48,618 nt of DNA from Kitasatospora cheerisanensis KCTC 2395 (GCF_000696185.1 NZ_KK853997.1:7134324-7182941); one strand, 5' to 3'; positions 15,027 through 24,929 are shown, numbered from the stretch's first letter. Numbers and translations: made by a program. The notes: generated from the letters alone by a model not told the origin.

Positions 15027-17885
15027 GTGACGCCAGTGCACGGCAACCCCACGCCCGAAGAGCAGCTCAGCCCCGCCGAGCGGTACGCGGCCTCCCGCGA
15101 GCGCGCCAAGGAGCAGGCGACGGCCCTCTACGGCTTCCAGCAGTTGTACGACTTCCCGCTCGACGACTTCCAGGTGCAGGCCTGCGAGACGCTGGAGAGC
15201 GGCAAGGGCGTCCTGGTCGCCGCGCCCACCGGCAGCGGCAAGACCATCGTCGGCGAGTTCGCCGTCCACCTGGCGCTCGCCGCCGGCCGCAAGTGCTTCT
15301 ACACCACGCCGATCAAGGCGCTGTCCAACCAGAAGTACGGCGACCTGGTGAAGCGCTACGGCGCCGCCAAGGTCGGCCTGCTCACCGGCGACAACTCCGT
15401 CAACGGCGACGCGCCGGTGGTCGTGATGACCACCGAGGTGCTGCGCAACATGCTGTACGCGGGCTCCAGCGCGCTCGACGGCCTCGGCTACGTGGTGATG
15501 GACGAGGTGCACTACCTCGCCGACCGCTTCCGCGGCGCCGTCTGGGAGGAGGTCATCATCCACCTCCCCGAATCCGTGACGCTGGTGTCGCTGTCCGCGA
15601 CCGTCTCCAACGCCGAGGAGTTCGGCGACTGGCTGGACACCGTCCGCGGCGGCACCGAGGTGATCGTCTCCGAGCACCGCCCCGTCCCGCTCTGGCAGCA
15701 CGTGATGGCCGGCAACCGGATGTACGACCTGTTCGCCAGCCCCGACCGGGACGGCCGCCCCAAGGGCAGCCTGAAGAACCCGGCCAAGGCCGTGAACCCC
15801 GAACTGGTGCGCCTGGCCCGCTCCGAGGCCGACCGCGGGCGGGACAGGTTCGCCCGCGGCCGCGGCCGCTCGATGCCCGCCGGCCGCCCCGGCCGGGTCT
15901 GGACGCCGAGCCGCGTCGACGTCATCGACCGGCTCGACGCCGAGGGCCTGCTGCCCGCGATCACCTTCATCTTCAGCCGGGCCGGCTGCGAGGCCGCCGT
16001 CCAGCAGTGCCTCAACTCCGGCCTGCGCCTGAACCGGGACGCCGACCGCCTGAAGGTCCGTCAGTTCGTCCAGGAGCGCTGCCGCGACATCCCCGACGAG
16101 GACCTCAACGTGCTCGGCTACTTCGAGTGGCTCGACGGCCTGGAGCGCGGCATCGCCGCCCACCACGCCGGCATGCTGCCGAGGTTCAAGGAAGTCGTCG
16201 AGGAACTCTTCGTCCAGGGCCTGGTCAAGGCGGTCTTCGCGACCGAGACGCTCGCCCTCGGCATCAACATGCCCGCCCGCTCGGTGGTCATGGAGAAGCT
16301 CGTCAAGTGGAACGGCGAGACCCACGCCGACATCACCCCCGGCGAGTACACCCAGCTCACCGGCCGGGCCGGCCGCCGCGGCATCGACATCGAGGGCCAC
16401 GCCGTGGTGCTGTGGCAGCGCGGCCTCGACCCGGAGGCGCTGGCCGGCCTGGCCGGCACCCGCACCTACCCGCTCAAGTCGTCCTTCCGCCCGTCCTACA
16501 ACATGGCCGTCAACCTGGTCGGCCAGTTCGGGCGGCACCGCTCCCGCGAACTGCTGGAGACCTCCTTCGCGCAGTTCCAGGCCGACCGCTCGGTGGTCGG
16601 CATCGCCCGCCAGGTCCAGCGCAACGAAGAGGGCCTGGACGGCTACCGCGAGTCGATGACCTGTCACCTGGGCGACTTCGACGAGTACATGAGCCTGCGC
16701 CGGCAGCTCAAGGACCGTGAGAACACCCTCGCCCGCGAGGGCTCCACCCAGCGCCGGGCCGCCGCCGTCGAATCGATCGAGCAGCTCAAGCCCGGCGACA
16801 TCATCCACGTCCCCACCGGCAAGTTCGCCGGCCTCGCCCTGGTCCTCGACCCCGGCCTGCCGCCGGACGTCCGCGGCCGGCACGGCCGCACCGGCCCGCG
16901 CCACCCCGACTACCAGGACGGGCCGCGCCCGGTGGTGCTCACCGCCGAACGCCAGGTCAAGCGCCTCGCAATGATCGACTTCCCGCACCCGGTCGCGGCC
17001 ATGGACCGGATGCGCATCCCCAAGTCCTTCAACCCGCGCAGCCCGCAGTCCCGCCGCGACCTCGCCTCCGCGCTGCGCACCAAGGCCGGCCACCTCGAAC
17101 CCGAGCGCTTCCGCAAGGGCCGCGCCGCCGCCGCCGACGACCCCGAGATCGGCCGGCTGCGCACCGCGCTGCGCCAGCACCCCTGCCACGGCTGCGACGA
17201 ACGCGAGGACCACGCCCGCTGGTCCGAGCGCTACCACCGCCTGCACCGGGACACCGAACTGCTGGAACGCCGGATGCGCTCCCGCACCCACACCATCGCC
17301 CGCACCTTCGACCGGGTCTGCGGCCTGCTCACCGACCTCGGCTACCTCCGGGGCGACACCGTCACCGACGACGGCAAGCGCCTCGCCCGGCTGTACGGCG
17401 AGCTCGACCTGCTCGCCTCCGAGTGCATCCGCGAACGCGTCTGGGACGGCCTCGCCGCCGCCGAACTCGCCGCCTGCGCCTCCGCGTTGGTGTACGAGGC
17501 CCGGCAGTCCGACGACGCCACCGCCCCGCGGGTCCCCGAGGGCGGCGCCAAGGACGCGCTCGGCCAGATGGTCCGGATCTGGGGCAGGCTCGACGCCCTG
17601 GAGGAGGAGCACAAGATCTCCACCGCCGAGGGCGTCGGCCAGCGCGAACCCGACCTCGGCTTCGCCTGGACCGCCTACCGCTGGGCCCTCGGCCACGACC
17701 TGGACGCCGTCCTCCGCGACGCCGACATGCCCGCCGGCGACTTCGTCCGCTGGACCAAGCAACTGATCGACGTCCTCGGCCAGATCCAGGACGCCGCCGG
17801 CGAGAACCTCGAACTCCGCCGCACCGCCCGCAAGGCCGTCGACGGCATGCGCCGCGGCATCATCGCGTACTCGTCCGTCGGCTGA
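15027..17885 (+). CDS. helY: HelY-like superfamily 2 RNA helicase
   Basis: 952 residues, Ski2/Mtr4-like DExH helicase. Walker A APTGSGKT (about 64-71), TTPIKALSNQKY (Ia), DEVH (about 158), LSATVSN (III), and motif VI TGRAGRRGID (about 445), followed by a long C-terminal part with a DSHCT-like helical domain (about 770-950: DLGFAWTAYRWALGHDLDAVL). Expected to unwind RNA in decay or processing. Start: GTG at 15027 after GGGAAGAAAAG; another GTG nine bases on has AAGGTGA before it and cannot be excluded. Ends at a strong bidirectional hairpin shared with the exonuclease gene. Confidence 0.9.
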   Translation: MTPVHGNPTPEEQLSPAERYAASRERAKEQATALYGFQQLYDFPLDDFQVQACETLESGKGVLVAAPTGSGKTIVGEFAVHLALAAGRKCFYTTPIKALSNQKYGDLVKRYGAAKVGLLTGDNSVNGDAPVVVMTTEVLRNMLYAGSSALDGLGYVVMDEVHYLADRFRGAVWEEVIIHLPESVTLVSLSATVSNAEEFGDWLDTVRGGTEVIVSEHRPVPLWQHVMAGNRMYDLFASPDRDGRPKGSLKNPAKAVNPELVRLARSEADRGRDRFARGRGRSMPAGRPGRVWTPSRVDVIDRLDAEGLLPAITFIFSRAGCEAAVQQCLNSGLRLNRDADRLKVRQFVQERCRDIPDEDLNVLGYFEWLDGLERGIAAHHAGMLPRFKEVVEELFVQGLVKAVFATETLALGINMPARSVVMEKLVKWNGETHADITPGEYTQLTGRAGRRGIDIEGHAVVLWQRGLDPEALAGLAGTRTYPLKSSFRPSYNMAVNLVGQFGRHRSRELLETSFAQFQADRSVVGIARQVQRNEEGLDGYRESMTCHLGDFDEYMSLRRQLKDRENTLAREGSTQRRAAAVESIEQLKPGDIIHVPTGKFAGLALVLDPGLPPDVRGRHGRTGPRHPDYQDGPRPVVLTAERQVKRLAMIDFPHPVAAMDRMRIPKSFNPRSPQSRRDLASALRTKAGHLEPERFRKGRAAAADDPEIGRLRTALRQHPCHGCDEREDHARWSERYHRLHRDTELLERRMRSRTHTIARTFDRVCGLLTDLGYLRGDTVTDDGKRLARLYGELDLLASECIRERVWDGLAAAELAACASALVYEARQSDDATAPRVPEGGAKDALGQMVRIWGRLDALEEEHKISTAEGVGQREPDLGFAWTAYRWALGHDLDAVLRDADMPAGDFVRWTKQLIDVLGQIQDAAGENLELRRTARKAVDGMRRGIIAYSSVG

Positions 17886-17892
17886 CCCCGTT

Positions 17893-17948
17893 CGCAACGC
17901 CCCGGGCCCGGCCACTCCTTGGGAAGCGGCCGGGCCCGGGGCGTTGCG
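17893..17948. terminator. bidirectional hairpin between helY and exonuclease
   Basis: Perfect 21-bp inverted repeat, 17893-17913 pairing with 17928-17948 (CGCAACGCCCCGGG core), loop of 14 nt. It starts 7 bp after the helY stop and ends 5 bp before the stop of the convergent exonuclease gene, so it serves both. Confidence 0.9.
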
Positions 17949-17953
17949 GGCTG

Positions 17954-18901
17954 CTACCGGGTGGCCAGGACCTCCAGGAGGCGGGTGAGGGAGGTGCCGA
18001 GGGCCCAGCGTTCGGCGAGGGCTTCCAGGGCCATCGGGTCGCGCGGCTCGCGGGGGAGGGCCGGGTCGAAGGGCGGGAGTTGGATGTCGGTGGCGACGCG
18101 GACCACGGTCGGGGCGACGTCGAGGTAGGGGGCCGCTTCGAGCAGGTTCTTGCGGCGGGCCGGGGTCAGCTTGGAGGTGGGGTCGGCGGCGGCGGCGCGG
18201 ACGCCCGCCAAGTCGCCGTAGGTCTGGATCAGTTGGGTGGCGGTCTTCTCGCCGATGCCCTTCACGCCCGGCAGGCCGTCGCTCGCGTCGCCGCGCAGCG
18301 CGGCGAGGTCGGCGTAGGACGAGCCGGGGACACCGTACTTCTCGAGGATGGCCGCGTCGTCCATCCGCAGCGCCGAGCCGATGCCCTTCGCCGGGTACAG
18401 CACCGTCACCGCGCGGGCGTCGTCGACCAGTTGGAACAGGTCGCGGTCGCCGGTGACGATCTCGACCGGGCCGGTGGCGCGGGTGGCCAGGGTGCCGATC
18501 ACGTCGTCGGCCTCGTAGCCGGGCGCGCCGATCCGGGCGATGCCCAGGGCGTCAAGGACCTGCTCGATCACCGGGACCTGCGGGGCGAGGGTGTCCGGCA
18601 CCTCCTCCTCGCCGTCCGTCGCGGCCTCGGCCACCCGGTGCGTCTTGTAGGTGGGGATCAGGTCGACCCGCCACTGCGGACGCCAGTCGGCGTCCATGCA
18701 GGCCACCAGGTGGTCCGGGCCGTGGTCCTGGACGAGGCGGGTGATGAAGTCGAGCAGCCCGCGCACCGCGTTCACGGGCTCGCCCTGCGGCGAGCGCAGT
18801 GAGTCCGGCACGCCGAAGTAGGCACGGAAGTAGAGGCTCGCGGTGTCGAGCAGCATCAGGCGCGGTGCGTTCGTGGCGGTCACCCCCCGATCATGCCGCA
18901 T
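17954..18901 (-). CDS. 5'-3' exonuclease (PolA N-terminal-like, FEN family)
   Basis: 315 residues, stand-alone version of the 5' nuclease domain of DNA polymerase I. LMLLDTASLYFRAYF, the arch region, acidic metal-binding motifs YEADDVIGTLA and IVTGDRDLFQLVDD, and the helix-hairpin-helix DGLPGVKGIGEKTA are all present. Expected to remove RNA primers or flaps. ATG at 18901 is used; a GTG at 18883 directly after GGGGG is an alternative that would remove six residues. Convergent with helY. Confidence 0.9.
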   Translation of the reverse strand: MRHDRGVTATNAPRLMLLDTASLYFRAYFGVPDSLRSPQGEPVNAVRGLLDFITRLVQDHGPDHLVACMDADWRPQWRVDLIPTYKTHRVAEAATDGEEEVPDTLAPQVPVIEQVLDALGIARIGAPGYEADDVIGTLATRATGPVEIVTGDRDLFQLVDDARAVTVLYPAKGIGSALRMDDAAILEKYGVPGSSYADLAALRGDASDGLPGVKGIGEKTATQLIQTYGDLAGVRAAAADPTSKLTPARRKNLLEAAPYLDVAPTVVRVATDIQLPPFDPALPREPRDPMALEALAERWALGTSLTRLLEVLATR

Positions 18902-19000
18902 CCCGCCGACAACGCGGCTGACGCGGAGTCAGCGCGGGCCTGGGAGGTGTTGTTGACCTCCGGCGGAGTGTGCCGCCCCCGCCGGGCATGCGGGGTCCGG

Positions 19001-20143
19001 TCAGTGCGGGTGCGGGCCGGAGCGGTGGACCGGGCCGTGCGCGTCGGCGCAGTGCTCGCGGGCCTCCTCCTCGGCGGCCGCCGCCTCGCTGCTCGGCGCG
19101 ATCTGCAGCAGCCCGTCCGCGCCGCTCTCGCCGACGTGGTCGACCTGGAGGGTGGCGTGGGTGATCCGGTATTCCTCGCGCAGCTGCCGCTGCAACTCGC
19201 GCTGCACCGCGTGGCAGTCTCCGCCCGGCGTGACCAGGATGTGCGCCGACAGCGCGGGCTGGTTGGAGGTGATCTCCCAGATGTGCAGGTCGTGGATCTC
19301 CTCCACCCCCGGGGTGGCCACCAGCCGGTCCGCCACCCGGTCCGGGTCGATCCCGGCGGGCGCGGCCTCCAGGAAGATCCGCGCCGAGTCCCGCACCAGC
19401 CCGATCCCGGCCCGCAGCATCAGCGCGACCACCACCAGCGAGGCGATGGCGTCGGCCCGCACGAACCCGGTGAACAGCACCACCGCACCGGCCACCGCCG
19501 TCGCGACGAACGCGTACAGGTCGGTCAGGACATGCTGGAAAGCGCCTTCCACGTTCAGCGAAGAGCGGTTCGCCTTCGACATGCACCAGGTCGCCGCGAC
19601 GTTCACCACCACGCCGACCAGCGCCGTCGCCAACACCAGCGATCCCGTCACCGCCGGCGGCGAGATCAGCCGGGCGACCGCCTCGTAGCCCAGCCACGCC
19701 GACAGCACCAGCAGCGTCACGCCGTTCGCCTGCGCCGACAGGATCTCGGCCCGCTTCAGCCCGTACGTGTAGCCGCCGCGGGCCGGACGCGCCGCCAGCC
19801 GCATCGCCACCAGGGCCAGCGCGATCGACGCCGCGTCGGTGAGCATGTGCGCCGCGTCCGAGATCAGCGCCAGCGAGCGGGCCGCGAAACCGACCACCAC
19901 CTCGCCGGCCATGAACACCACCAGCAGCAGCAGCGCGCTCCACAGCCACTTCCGGTCCGCGTCCGCCGACACCGCGTGGCTGTGCCCCGCGTGCCCACGG
20001 CCGCCGTGCCCGTGGCCGTGACCCTCCCCGTCCCCGTGGCCCTTCCCGTCCCCGTGGCCGTGGTCGTGGCCGTTCCGGTGATCGTGATCGGCGTCGTGAT
20101 CGGGGTCGTGGTCGTGCGTGTGGTCGTGCTCGTGATCGGCCAT
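19001..20143 (-). CDS. CDF cation diffusion facilitator (Zn/Co/Cd exporter)
   Basis: 380 residues. The first ~45 residues are nearly all His, Asp and Gly, a metal-buffering tail. Six membrane segments follow, with paired metal sites SDAAHMLTD in TM2 and HVLTDLYAF in TM5, then a cytoplasmic domain (GVEEIHDLHIWEITSNQPALS) typical of CzcD/ZitB-like exporters. ATG at 20143 lies after GGAGGGACCTCG; the longer frame upstream is non-coding. The C terminus again has His (HRSGPHPH). Divergent from the chromate transporter. Confidence 0.92.
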   Translation of the reverse strand: MADHEHDHTHDHDPDHDADHDHRNGHDHGHGDGKGHGDGEGHGHGHGGRGHAGHSHAVSADADRKWLWSALLLLVVFMAGEVVVGFAARSLALISDAAHMLTDAASIALALVAMRLAARPARGGYTYGLKRAEILSAQANGVTLLVLSAWLGYEAVARLISPPAVTGSLVLATALVGVVVNVAATWCMSKANRSSLNVEGAFQHVLTDLYAFVATAVAGAVVLFTGFVRADAIASLVVVALMLRAGIGLVRDSARIFLEAAPAGIDPDRVADRLVATPGVEEIHDLHIWEITSNQPALSAHILVTPGGDCHAVQRELQRQLREEYRITHATLQVDHVGESGADGLLQIAPSSEAAAAEEEAREHCADAHGPVHRSGPHPH

Positions 20144-20321
20144 CGAGGTCCCTCCGCTCCGGTCTCCGCCCCCGAAGTGAACCCCAATTCGGAGGAAGAT
20201 CCAAAGGCTGCACTGGTGACCGTTGTCGTTCCCCGTTAGGCCATTCAGGTCAGGTAGGGTGCGGCCCGCATCCGCGCAGGTCGCGCGGGTTCTCGGGACG
20301 TCGGGTCGGGAGTGGGGCGGG

Positions 20322-21548
20322 ATGACGGAGCAGGTGCCGCTGGCGGTGATCGCCAAGGAGTGGGGCCGGATCGGCGTGCTCGGGTTCGGCGGGCCGCCCG
20401 CGCACATCCTGCTGCTGCGCCGGCTGTGCGTGGAGCAGCGCGGCTGGCTCGCGGCGAGCGAGTTCGAGGACGGCATCGCCGCCACCAACCTGCTGCCCGG
20501 ACCGGCCTCCACCCAGCTGGCGATCTTCACCGCCTGGCGGGTGCGCGGCACGGCCGGGGCGCTGGTCGGCGGCGCGGCGTTCATCCTGCCCGGGCTGGCG
20601 CTGATCCTGCTGCTGGCCGCGCTGTTCCTGGCCGGCGAACCGCCGCGCTGGGTGCTCGGCGCCGCCGCCGGCGCGGGCGCGGCGGTCGCCGCCGTCGCCG
20701 TCCAGGCCGCGACCGCCCTCGTCCCGGCCAGCCTGCTCCGCTCCGGTGCCGGCCCCGCGCGGGTCCGCTGGGTCTGCTACCTGCTGGCCGGCGCGGCGGC
20801 CGCGGTCCTCACCGGCCCCTGGCTGGTGCTCGTCCTGGTGGCCGCCGGCGCCGCCGAGATCGCCTTCCGCCGAAGCGCCCGCCGTCTCAGCCGAACGGGT
20901 GACACCGAGCTGCGCCGACCGGACGGTGACACCCCACCCGAAGCGTCCGGACCGTCCTCCCCGTCCGGCCCGCGCGCCGTGCTGCCCCTGCTGGTGCCGG
21001 GCCTGGCCGCGACGGGTGGGCTCGGTGCGCTCGCCTGGGTCGCCTTCAAGGTCGGCGCGCTCTCGTACGGCGGCGGCTTCGTGATCATCCCGCTGATGCA
21101 GCAGGACGCGGTGCACCGCTACCACTGGATGACGGACGGTCAGTTCCTGAACGCCGTCGCGCTCGGCCAGATCACTCCCGGACCGGTGGTCCAGACCGTC
21201 TCCGTGGTCGGGTTCGCCGCCGCGGGCGTGCTGGGCGGACTGCTCGCCGCGGCGGTGGCGTTCGCCCCGTCCTTCCTGTTCGTGCTGTTCGGCGCCGCGC
21301 ACTTCGACCGGCTGCGCGCCAACACCGCCGTCCAGGACTTCCTCACCGGCGCCGGCCCCGCCGTGATCGGTGCGATCGCCGGCTCCGCACTCCCGCTGGC
21401 GCTGGCCCTGCACCACCCGTGGCAGTACGCCGTCCTCGCCCTCGCCGCGCTGTGGCTGCTGGTGCTGCGCCGCCCCGTCGTCCCCTGCCTGCTGGGCGCG
21501 GGCGCGCTCGGGGTGGTGGCGGTCCTGTCCGGCCTGCCGCTCCCGTAG
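20322..21548 (+). CDS. chrA: chromate transporter family protein (ChrA, two-domain)
   Basis: 408 residues with two CHR domains: the first begins GRIGVLGFGGPPAHILLLRR and contains LLPGPASTQLAIF; the second contains KVGALSYGGGFVIIPLMQQ and QITPGPVVQTVSVVGFAAAG. This two-domain form is the classical ChrA-type chromate/sulfate carrier; the physiological substrate is not shown. ATG at 20322 preceded by GGGGCGGG. The hydrophilic linker (about 190-235) has Thr/Ser/Pro-rich sequence. Neighbouring CDF exporter suggests a metal-tolerance locus. Confidence 0.88.
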   Translation: MTEQVPLAVIAKEWGRIGVLGFGGPPAHILLLRRLCVEQRGWLAASEFEDGIAATNLLPGPASTQLAIFTAWRVRGTAGALVGGAAFILPGLALILLLAALFLAGEPPRWVLGAAAGAGAAVAAVAVQAATALVPASLLRSGAGPARVRWVCYLLAGAAAAVLTGPWLVLVLVAAGAAEIAFRRSARRLSRTGDTELRRPDGDTPPEASGPSSPSGPRAVLPLLVPGLAATGGLGALAWVAFKVGALSYGGGFVIIPLMQQDAVHRYHWMTDGQFLNAVALGQITPGPVVQTVSVVGFAAAGVLGGLLAAAVAFAPSFLFVLFGAAHFDRLRANTAVQDFLTGAGPAVIGAIAGSALPLALALHHPWQYAVLALAALWLLVLRRPVVPCLLGAGALGVVAVLSGLPLP

Positions 21549-21598
21549 CCACCGAGCAGTGGAGCGACCGAACAGTGGAGCAGCCGAGCGGCGGGGCG

Positions 21599-22327
21599 TC
21601 AGACGGCCGGGACGAGGGCGGGGGAGAGCCGAGCGGCGCGGATCAGGGCGCGCGGGATGCGGAGGTCCTCGCTCTGCTCGGGGTGCCACTGGACGCCGAG
21701 GGTGAAGCCGGGGCCCTCGACGGCCTCGACGGTGCCGTCGGCGTGGAGCGCGCTGACGGTGAGGCCCTCGCCGAGGCGGGCGACGGCCTGGTGGTGGTAG
21801 GTCGGGACGACGACCGCCGGCTCGGGGAAGAGATCGGCGAGCAGCGTGCCCGCCACCGGGTGGATCGGGTGGCGGCCGTACTCGCTGGGGGCGCCGAGGT
21901 GGTCGTGCACCTCGCCGACCACGTCCGGCAGGTGCTGGATGAGCGAGCCGCCGCAGACCACGTTGAGCAGCTGCATGCCCCGGCAGACGCCCAGCAGCGG
22001 GGTGCCGGCGGCGAGCGCGGCGCGGATCAGCGCGGCCTCCCACAGGTCGCGCTCGGGTGCGTTGGCCACCGTCCGGGGGTGGGGGCTCTCGCCGTACAGG
22101 GCGGGGGCGACGTCCTCGCCGCCGGCGACGATCAGGCCGTCCAGGCGGGCGACGGAGGCCGCCGCGTGTTCGGGCGCGTCGGGCGGCAGCATGACGGCGA
22201 TGCCGCCGGACTCCCGGACCAGGGCCGGGTAGCGCTCGGGGAGCAGCACCGACCGCATGGCGTCCCACCGTCCCCAACCGGCGTCGAGGAGGAAGGTGCT
22301 GATGCCGATGACGGGGCGAGGGGTCAT
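21599..22327 (-). CDS. class I glutamine amidotransferase-like hydrolase (C26, PuuD-like)
   Basis: 242 residues with PRPVIGISTF, GGEDVAPALYGE, the nucleophile elbow GVCRGMQLLN (Cys near 114) and the His/Glu pair in VQWHPEQSED. Family members hydrolyse gamma-glutamyl-GABA and related gamma-glutamyl amides in polyamine or amine catabolism. ATG at 22327 follows CAGAAT, a good -10, by seven bases, suggesting a leaderless start; ATG at 22336 would add three residues. Faces chrA end-to-end. Confidence 0.88.
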   Translation of the reverse strand: MTPRPVIGISTFLLDAGWGRWDAMRSVLLPERYPALVRESGGIAVMLPPDAPEHAAASVARLDGLIVAGGEDVAPALYGESPHPRTVANAPERDLWEAALIRAALAAGTPLLGVCRGMQLLNVVCGGSLIQHLPDVVGEVHDHLGAPSEYGRHPIHPVAGTLLADLFPEPAVVVPTYHHQAVARLGEGLTVSALHADGTVEAVEGPGFTLGVQWHPEQSEDLRIPRALIRAARLSPALVPAV

Positions 22328-22533
22328 GGCGCGCATTCTGCCGCTCCGCCGCGCGCCCGGTGGCGCGACCCACCAGCCGCACGCGCCCCTTCAGGCGCGT
22401 GGAGCACAGCGCACGCCCGTGGACGGCTCCGAGGAGCCTCTCCGGCACCGGGTCCGCGCGATTCTCACCCGAATCTCATCACCAGACCCCCGTTTCCGGC
22501 CCTGCGCTGATTTCCCGCTTATCCACGGCCGCC

Positions 22534-22539
22534 TAGGGT
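22534..22539 (+). promoter_or_regulatory. -10 element for leaderless DUF2510 gene
   Basis: TAGGGT ends seven bases before GTG at 22547. No convincing -35 at 16-18 bp. An extra in-frame GTG at 22541 lies too close to the -10 to be transcribed. Confidence 0.5.
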
Positions 22540-22546
22540 CGTGGGT

Positions 22547-23734
22547 GTGAGTGAGCAGCAGATTCCGGCCGGGTGGTACCCGGACCCAGTCGACACCGAC
22601 AGCGACCCCCGCCCCGAGCGCTGGTGGGACGGCAAGGGCTGGACCGCCAGCACCCGCCCGGCCTCGGCCGCCCCCGCGGACACGCCGTCCGCCCCCTCCG
22701 GCGCGGGGAGCACCCCGACCGGCCCGTCCGCCCCCGCCGACACGCCGTCCGACGGCGCGTCCGCGCAGGGCGCCCCGGCAGGTGCCCCGTCCGGCGCCGA
22801 GGACACCACCGTGCTCGAAGGCACCGTGCTGGACGCCGACGGGCAGGCCGTCCACTACCCGCCGCTGCCGCCGTACGCGCAGCAGCCGGTGCCGCAGGCC
22901 AAGCCGCGCCGCCGCCCGTCCGGGCCGGTGCTGGTCGCGGCCGCGGTGGCCGCGGTGCTCGGCCTGGCGGTCGGCTCCGGCGTCACCTACCTGGCGATGG
23001 ACGGGCGGGACGGCAAGTCCGCCTCCGCCCAGCGCTCGCCGGAGGGCCGGTACGGGCACAACAACCCCGGCGACAGCTTCGGCGGCCAGAACGGCCAGAA
23101 CGGCCAGAACAGCCCGGGCGACGGACTGCCGAGCTTCCCCGGCCAGGGCAACGGCGGCAACGGGGGCAGCGGCGGCAGCGGCGGCGGGAACGGCAAGGGC
23201 GGCGGCAGCGGCAAGGGCGGCGCCAACGCGAACCTCGCCGTCGACATGGTCAACGGCGTCTCGGTGCCGATCCCCAGCGGCTGGAAGGGCGGCACCACCA
23301 CCGACGGCTACGCCAGCACGTACGTCGGCGAGTACACCTGCGTGGACGGCTCGGACACCTGCACGCTGGCCGGGGTCACCACCGCCCGGATCAGCGGCAC
23401 CGACGCCAAGCAGGCCGCGCTGAAGGACATCGAGACCGCCGCGAAGAACTCCTACGGCGACATCACCGGGCACAAGGAGCTGAAGAGCGAGGCCGTCACG
23501 GTGGCCGGCCGGGCCGGCTACCTGGTGCGCTGGCAGGTGGACGCGTCCAAGGGCAACAACGGGTACGTGGAGACGGTGGTCTTCCCGACCGCGGACGGCA
23601 AGGCGCTGGCCGCCGTCCACCTGGGCTTCGACATCGCCGACAAGGCCCCGGGCGTGGACCAGATGGACAGCATCGTCAAGGGCATCGCCGCCTACCAGGG
23701 CGGCCCGGGCGGAGTCCCCGGCACCACCACCTGA
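22547..23734 (+). CDS. DUF2510 single-pass membrane protein
   Basis: 395 residues. The N-terminal DUF2510 module (PAGWYPDPVDTDSDPRPERW, then WWDGKGWTAS) is followed by an Ala/Pro/Ser-rich linker, one membrane helix (about 130-150, VLVAAAVAAVLGLAVGSGV), an Asn/Gly repeat stretch (GGQNGQNGQN, GNGGNGGSGG), and an extracytoplasmic domain from about 225 (VSVPIPSGWKGGTTTDGYAS) with one Cys pair. Actinobacterial proteins of this layout are surface-anchored and of unknown role. GTG at 22547 fits a leaderless transcript. Confidence 0.8.
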   Translation: MSEQQIPAGWYPDPVDTDSDPRPERWWDGKGWTASTRPASAAPADTPSAPSGAGSTPTGPSAPADTPSDGASAQGAPAGAPSGAEDTTVLEGTVLDADGQAVHYPPLPPYAQQPVPQAKPRRRPSGPVLVAAAVAAVLGLAVGSGVTYLAMDGRDGKSASAQRSPEGRYGHNNPGDSFGGQNGQNGQNSPGDGLPSFPGQGNGGNGGSGGSGGGNGKGGGSGKGGANANLAVDMVNGVSVPIPSGWKGGTTTDGYASTYVGEYTCVDGSDTCTLAGVTTARISGTDAKQAALKDIETAAKNSYGDITGHKELKSEAVTVAGRAGYLVRWQVDASKGNNGYVETVVFPTADGKALAAVHLGFDIADKAPGVDQMDSIVKGIAAYQGGPGGVPGTTT

Positions 23735-23750
23735 GGCACCGCCGCGCGGC

Positions 23751-24929
23751 TCAACGCCCTTCGCGTAGAAGGGTGTTGAGCCGCGCAGCTTGCCGCACCA
23801 GATGGTCCCGCTCGGCCACCGCGCCGGCCTTCGCCGCCGCCTGCGCGTACAGTCGGGCGGCCGCCGGCAGGTCGCCGGAGCGCTCGTGCAGGTACGCGGC
23901 GACGGCGGTGTGCCGGGGCAGCGTGTCGTCCAGCGCGGCGAGCGCGGCCAGGCCCGCGCGGGGCCCGTCCGCCTCGCCGACCGCGACCGCCCGGTTCAGC
24001 CGCACCACCGGACTGTCCGTCAGCGCGGCCAGTTCGTCGTACCACTCGACGATCTGCACCCAGTCCGTCTCCTCGGCGGTCGGCGCGTCCGCGTGCAGGG
24101 CCGCGATCGCCGCCTGCGCCTGGAACTCGCCCAGGCGGTCGCGGGCCAGCGCCGCCTGGAGGACCGTCACCCCCTCGTGGATCAGCGCGGTGTCCCAGCG
24201 GGTCCGGTCCTGCTCGGCCAGCGGGACGAGGCTGCCGTCGGGCGCGGTGCGTCCGGCCCGGCGGGCGTGGTGCAGCAGCATCAGCGCCAGCAGGCCGGAC
24301 ACCTCGGGGTCGTCGATCCGGGCGGCCAGCTGCCGGGTCAGCCGGATCGCCTCGGCCGCCAGGTCGACGTCCCCCGAGTAGCCCTCGTTGAACACCAGGT
24401 ACAGCACCCGCAGCACCGTCGCCGGGTCGCCCGGCCGGTCCAGCCGGACCTTGCTCACCGTCCGCTTGGCGCGGCTGATCCGCTGCGCCATGGTCGCCTC
24501 CGGCACCAGGTACGCCTGCGCGATCTGACGGGTGGTCAGCCCGCCGACCGCGCGCAGCGTCAGCGCCACCGCCGAGGCCGGCGTCAACGACGGGTGCGCG
24601 CACAGGAAGTACAGCTGCAGGGAGTCGTCGACGTCCGGCACCGGGCCGGGCTCCGGCTGCTCCTCGACCTGATCCTCGCGGCGGCGGCGCGAGGCCTCCG
24701 AGCGGGCCGCGTCCAGGAACCGCCGCCAGGCGACGGTGATCAGCCAGCCCTTCGGATCGCGCGGCGGATCGGCCGGCCAGGTCCGGACGGCCTCCAGCAG
24801 CGCCTCCTGGACGGCGTCCTCCGCCGCCGCGAAATCCGCTCCGCGACGGACCAGGGCGGCCAGCACCTCGGGGGTGAGGACGCGCAGCCGCGCCTCGTCC
24901 ATCGCGTCCACCGGAGCCGGCCCGTTCAC
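23751..24929 (-). CDS. ECF42-type RNA polymerase sigma factor
   Basis: 392 residues. Sigma region 2 (ADFAAAEDAVQEALLEAV) and region 4 (GLTTRQIAQAYLVPEATMAQR) occupy the first ~170; the remainder is the long helical, TPR-like extension (DUF6596) that marks the ECF41/ECF42-like sigma factors, including RVLYLVFNEGYSG and ALHADAPTAEETDW. No anti-sigma gene follows. GTG at 24929 overlaps the stop of the DGPF gene by four bases (GTGA). In ECF42 the extension replaces an anti-sigma factor; this is family knowledge. Confidence 0.88.
   Translation of the reverse strand: MNGPAPVDAMDEARLRVLTPEVLAALVRRGADFAAAEDAVQEALLEAVRTWPADPPRDPKGWLITVAWRRFLDAARSEASRRRREDQVEEQPEPGPVPDVDDSLQLYFLCAHPSLTPASAVALTLRAVGGLTTRQIAQAYLVPEATMAQRISRAKRTVSKVRLDRPGDPATVLRVLYLVFNEGYSGDVDLAAEAIRLTRQLAARIDDPEVSGLLALMLLHHARRAGRTAPDGSLVPLAEQDRTRWDTALIHEGVTVLQAALARDRLGEFQAQAAIAALHADAPTAEETDWVQIVEWYDELAALTDSPVVRLNRAVAVGEADGPRAGLAALAALDDTLPRHTAVAAYLHERSGDLPAAARLYAQAAAKAGAVAERDHLVRQAARLNTLLREGR

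Noticed and set aside
14916..17915. 999-residue minus-strand frame opposite helY
   Set aside because: Repetitive Val/Ala/Gly/Asp composition typical of antisense to GC-rich genes; helY has all helicase motifs.
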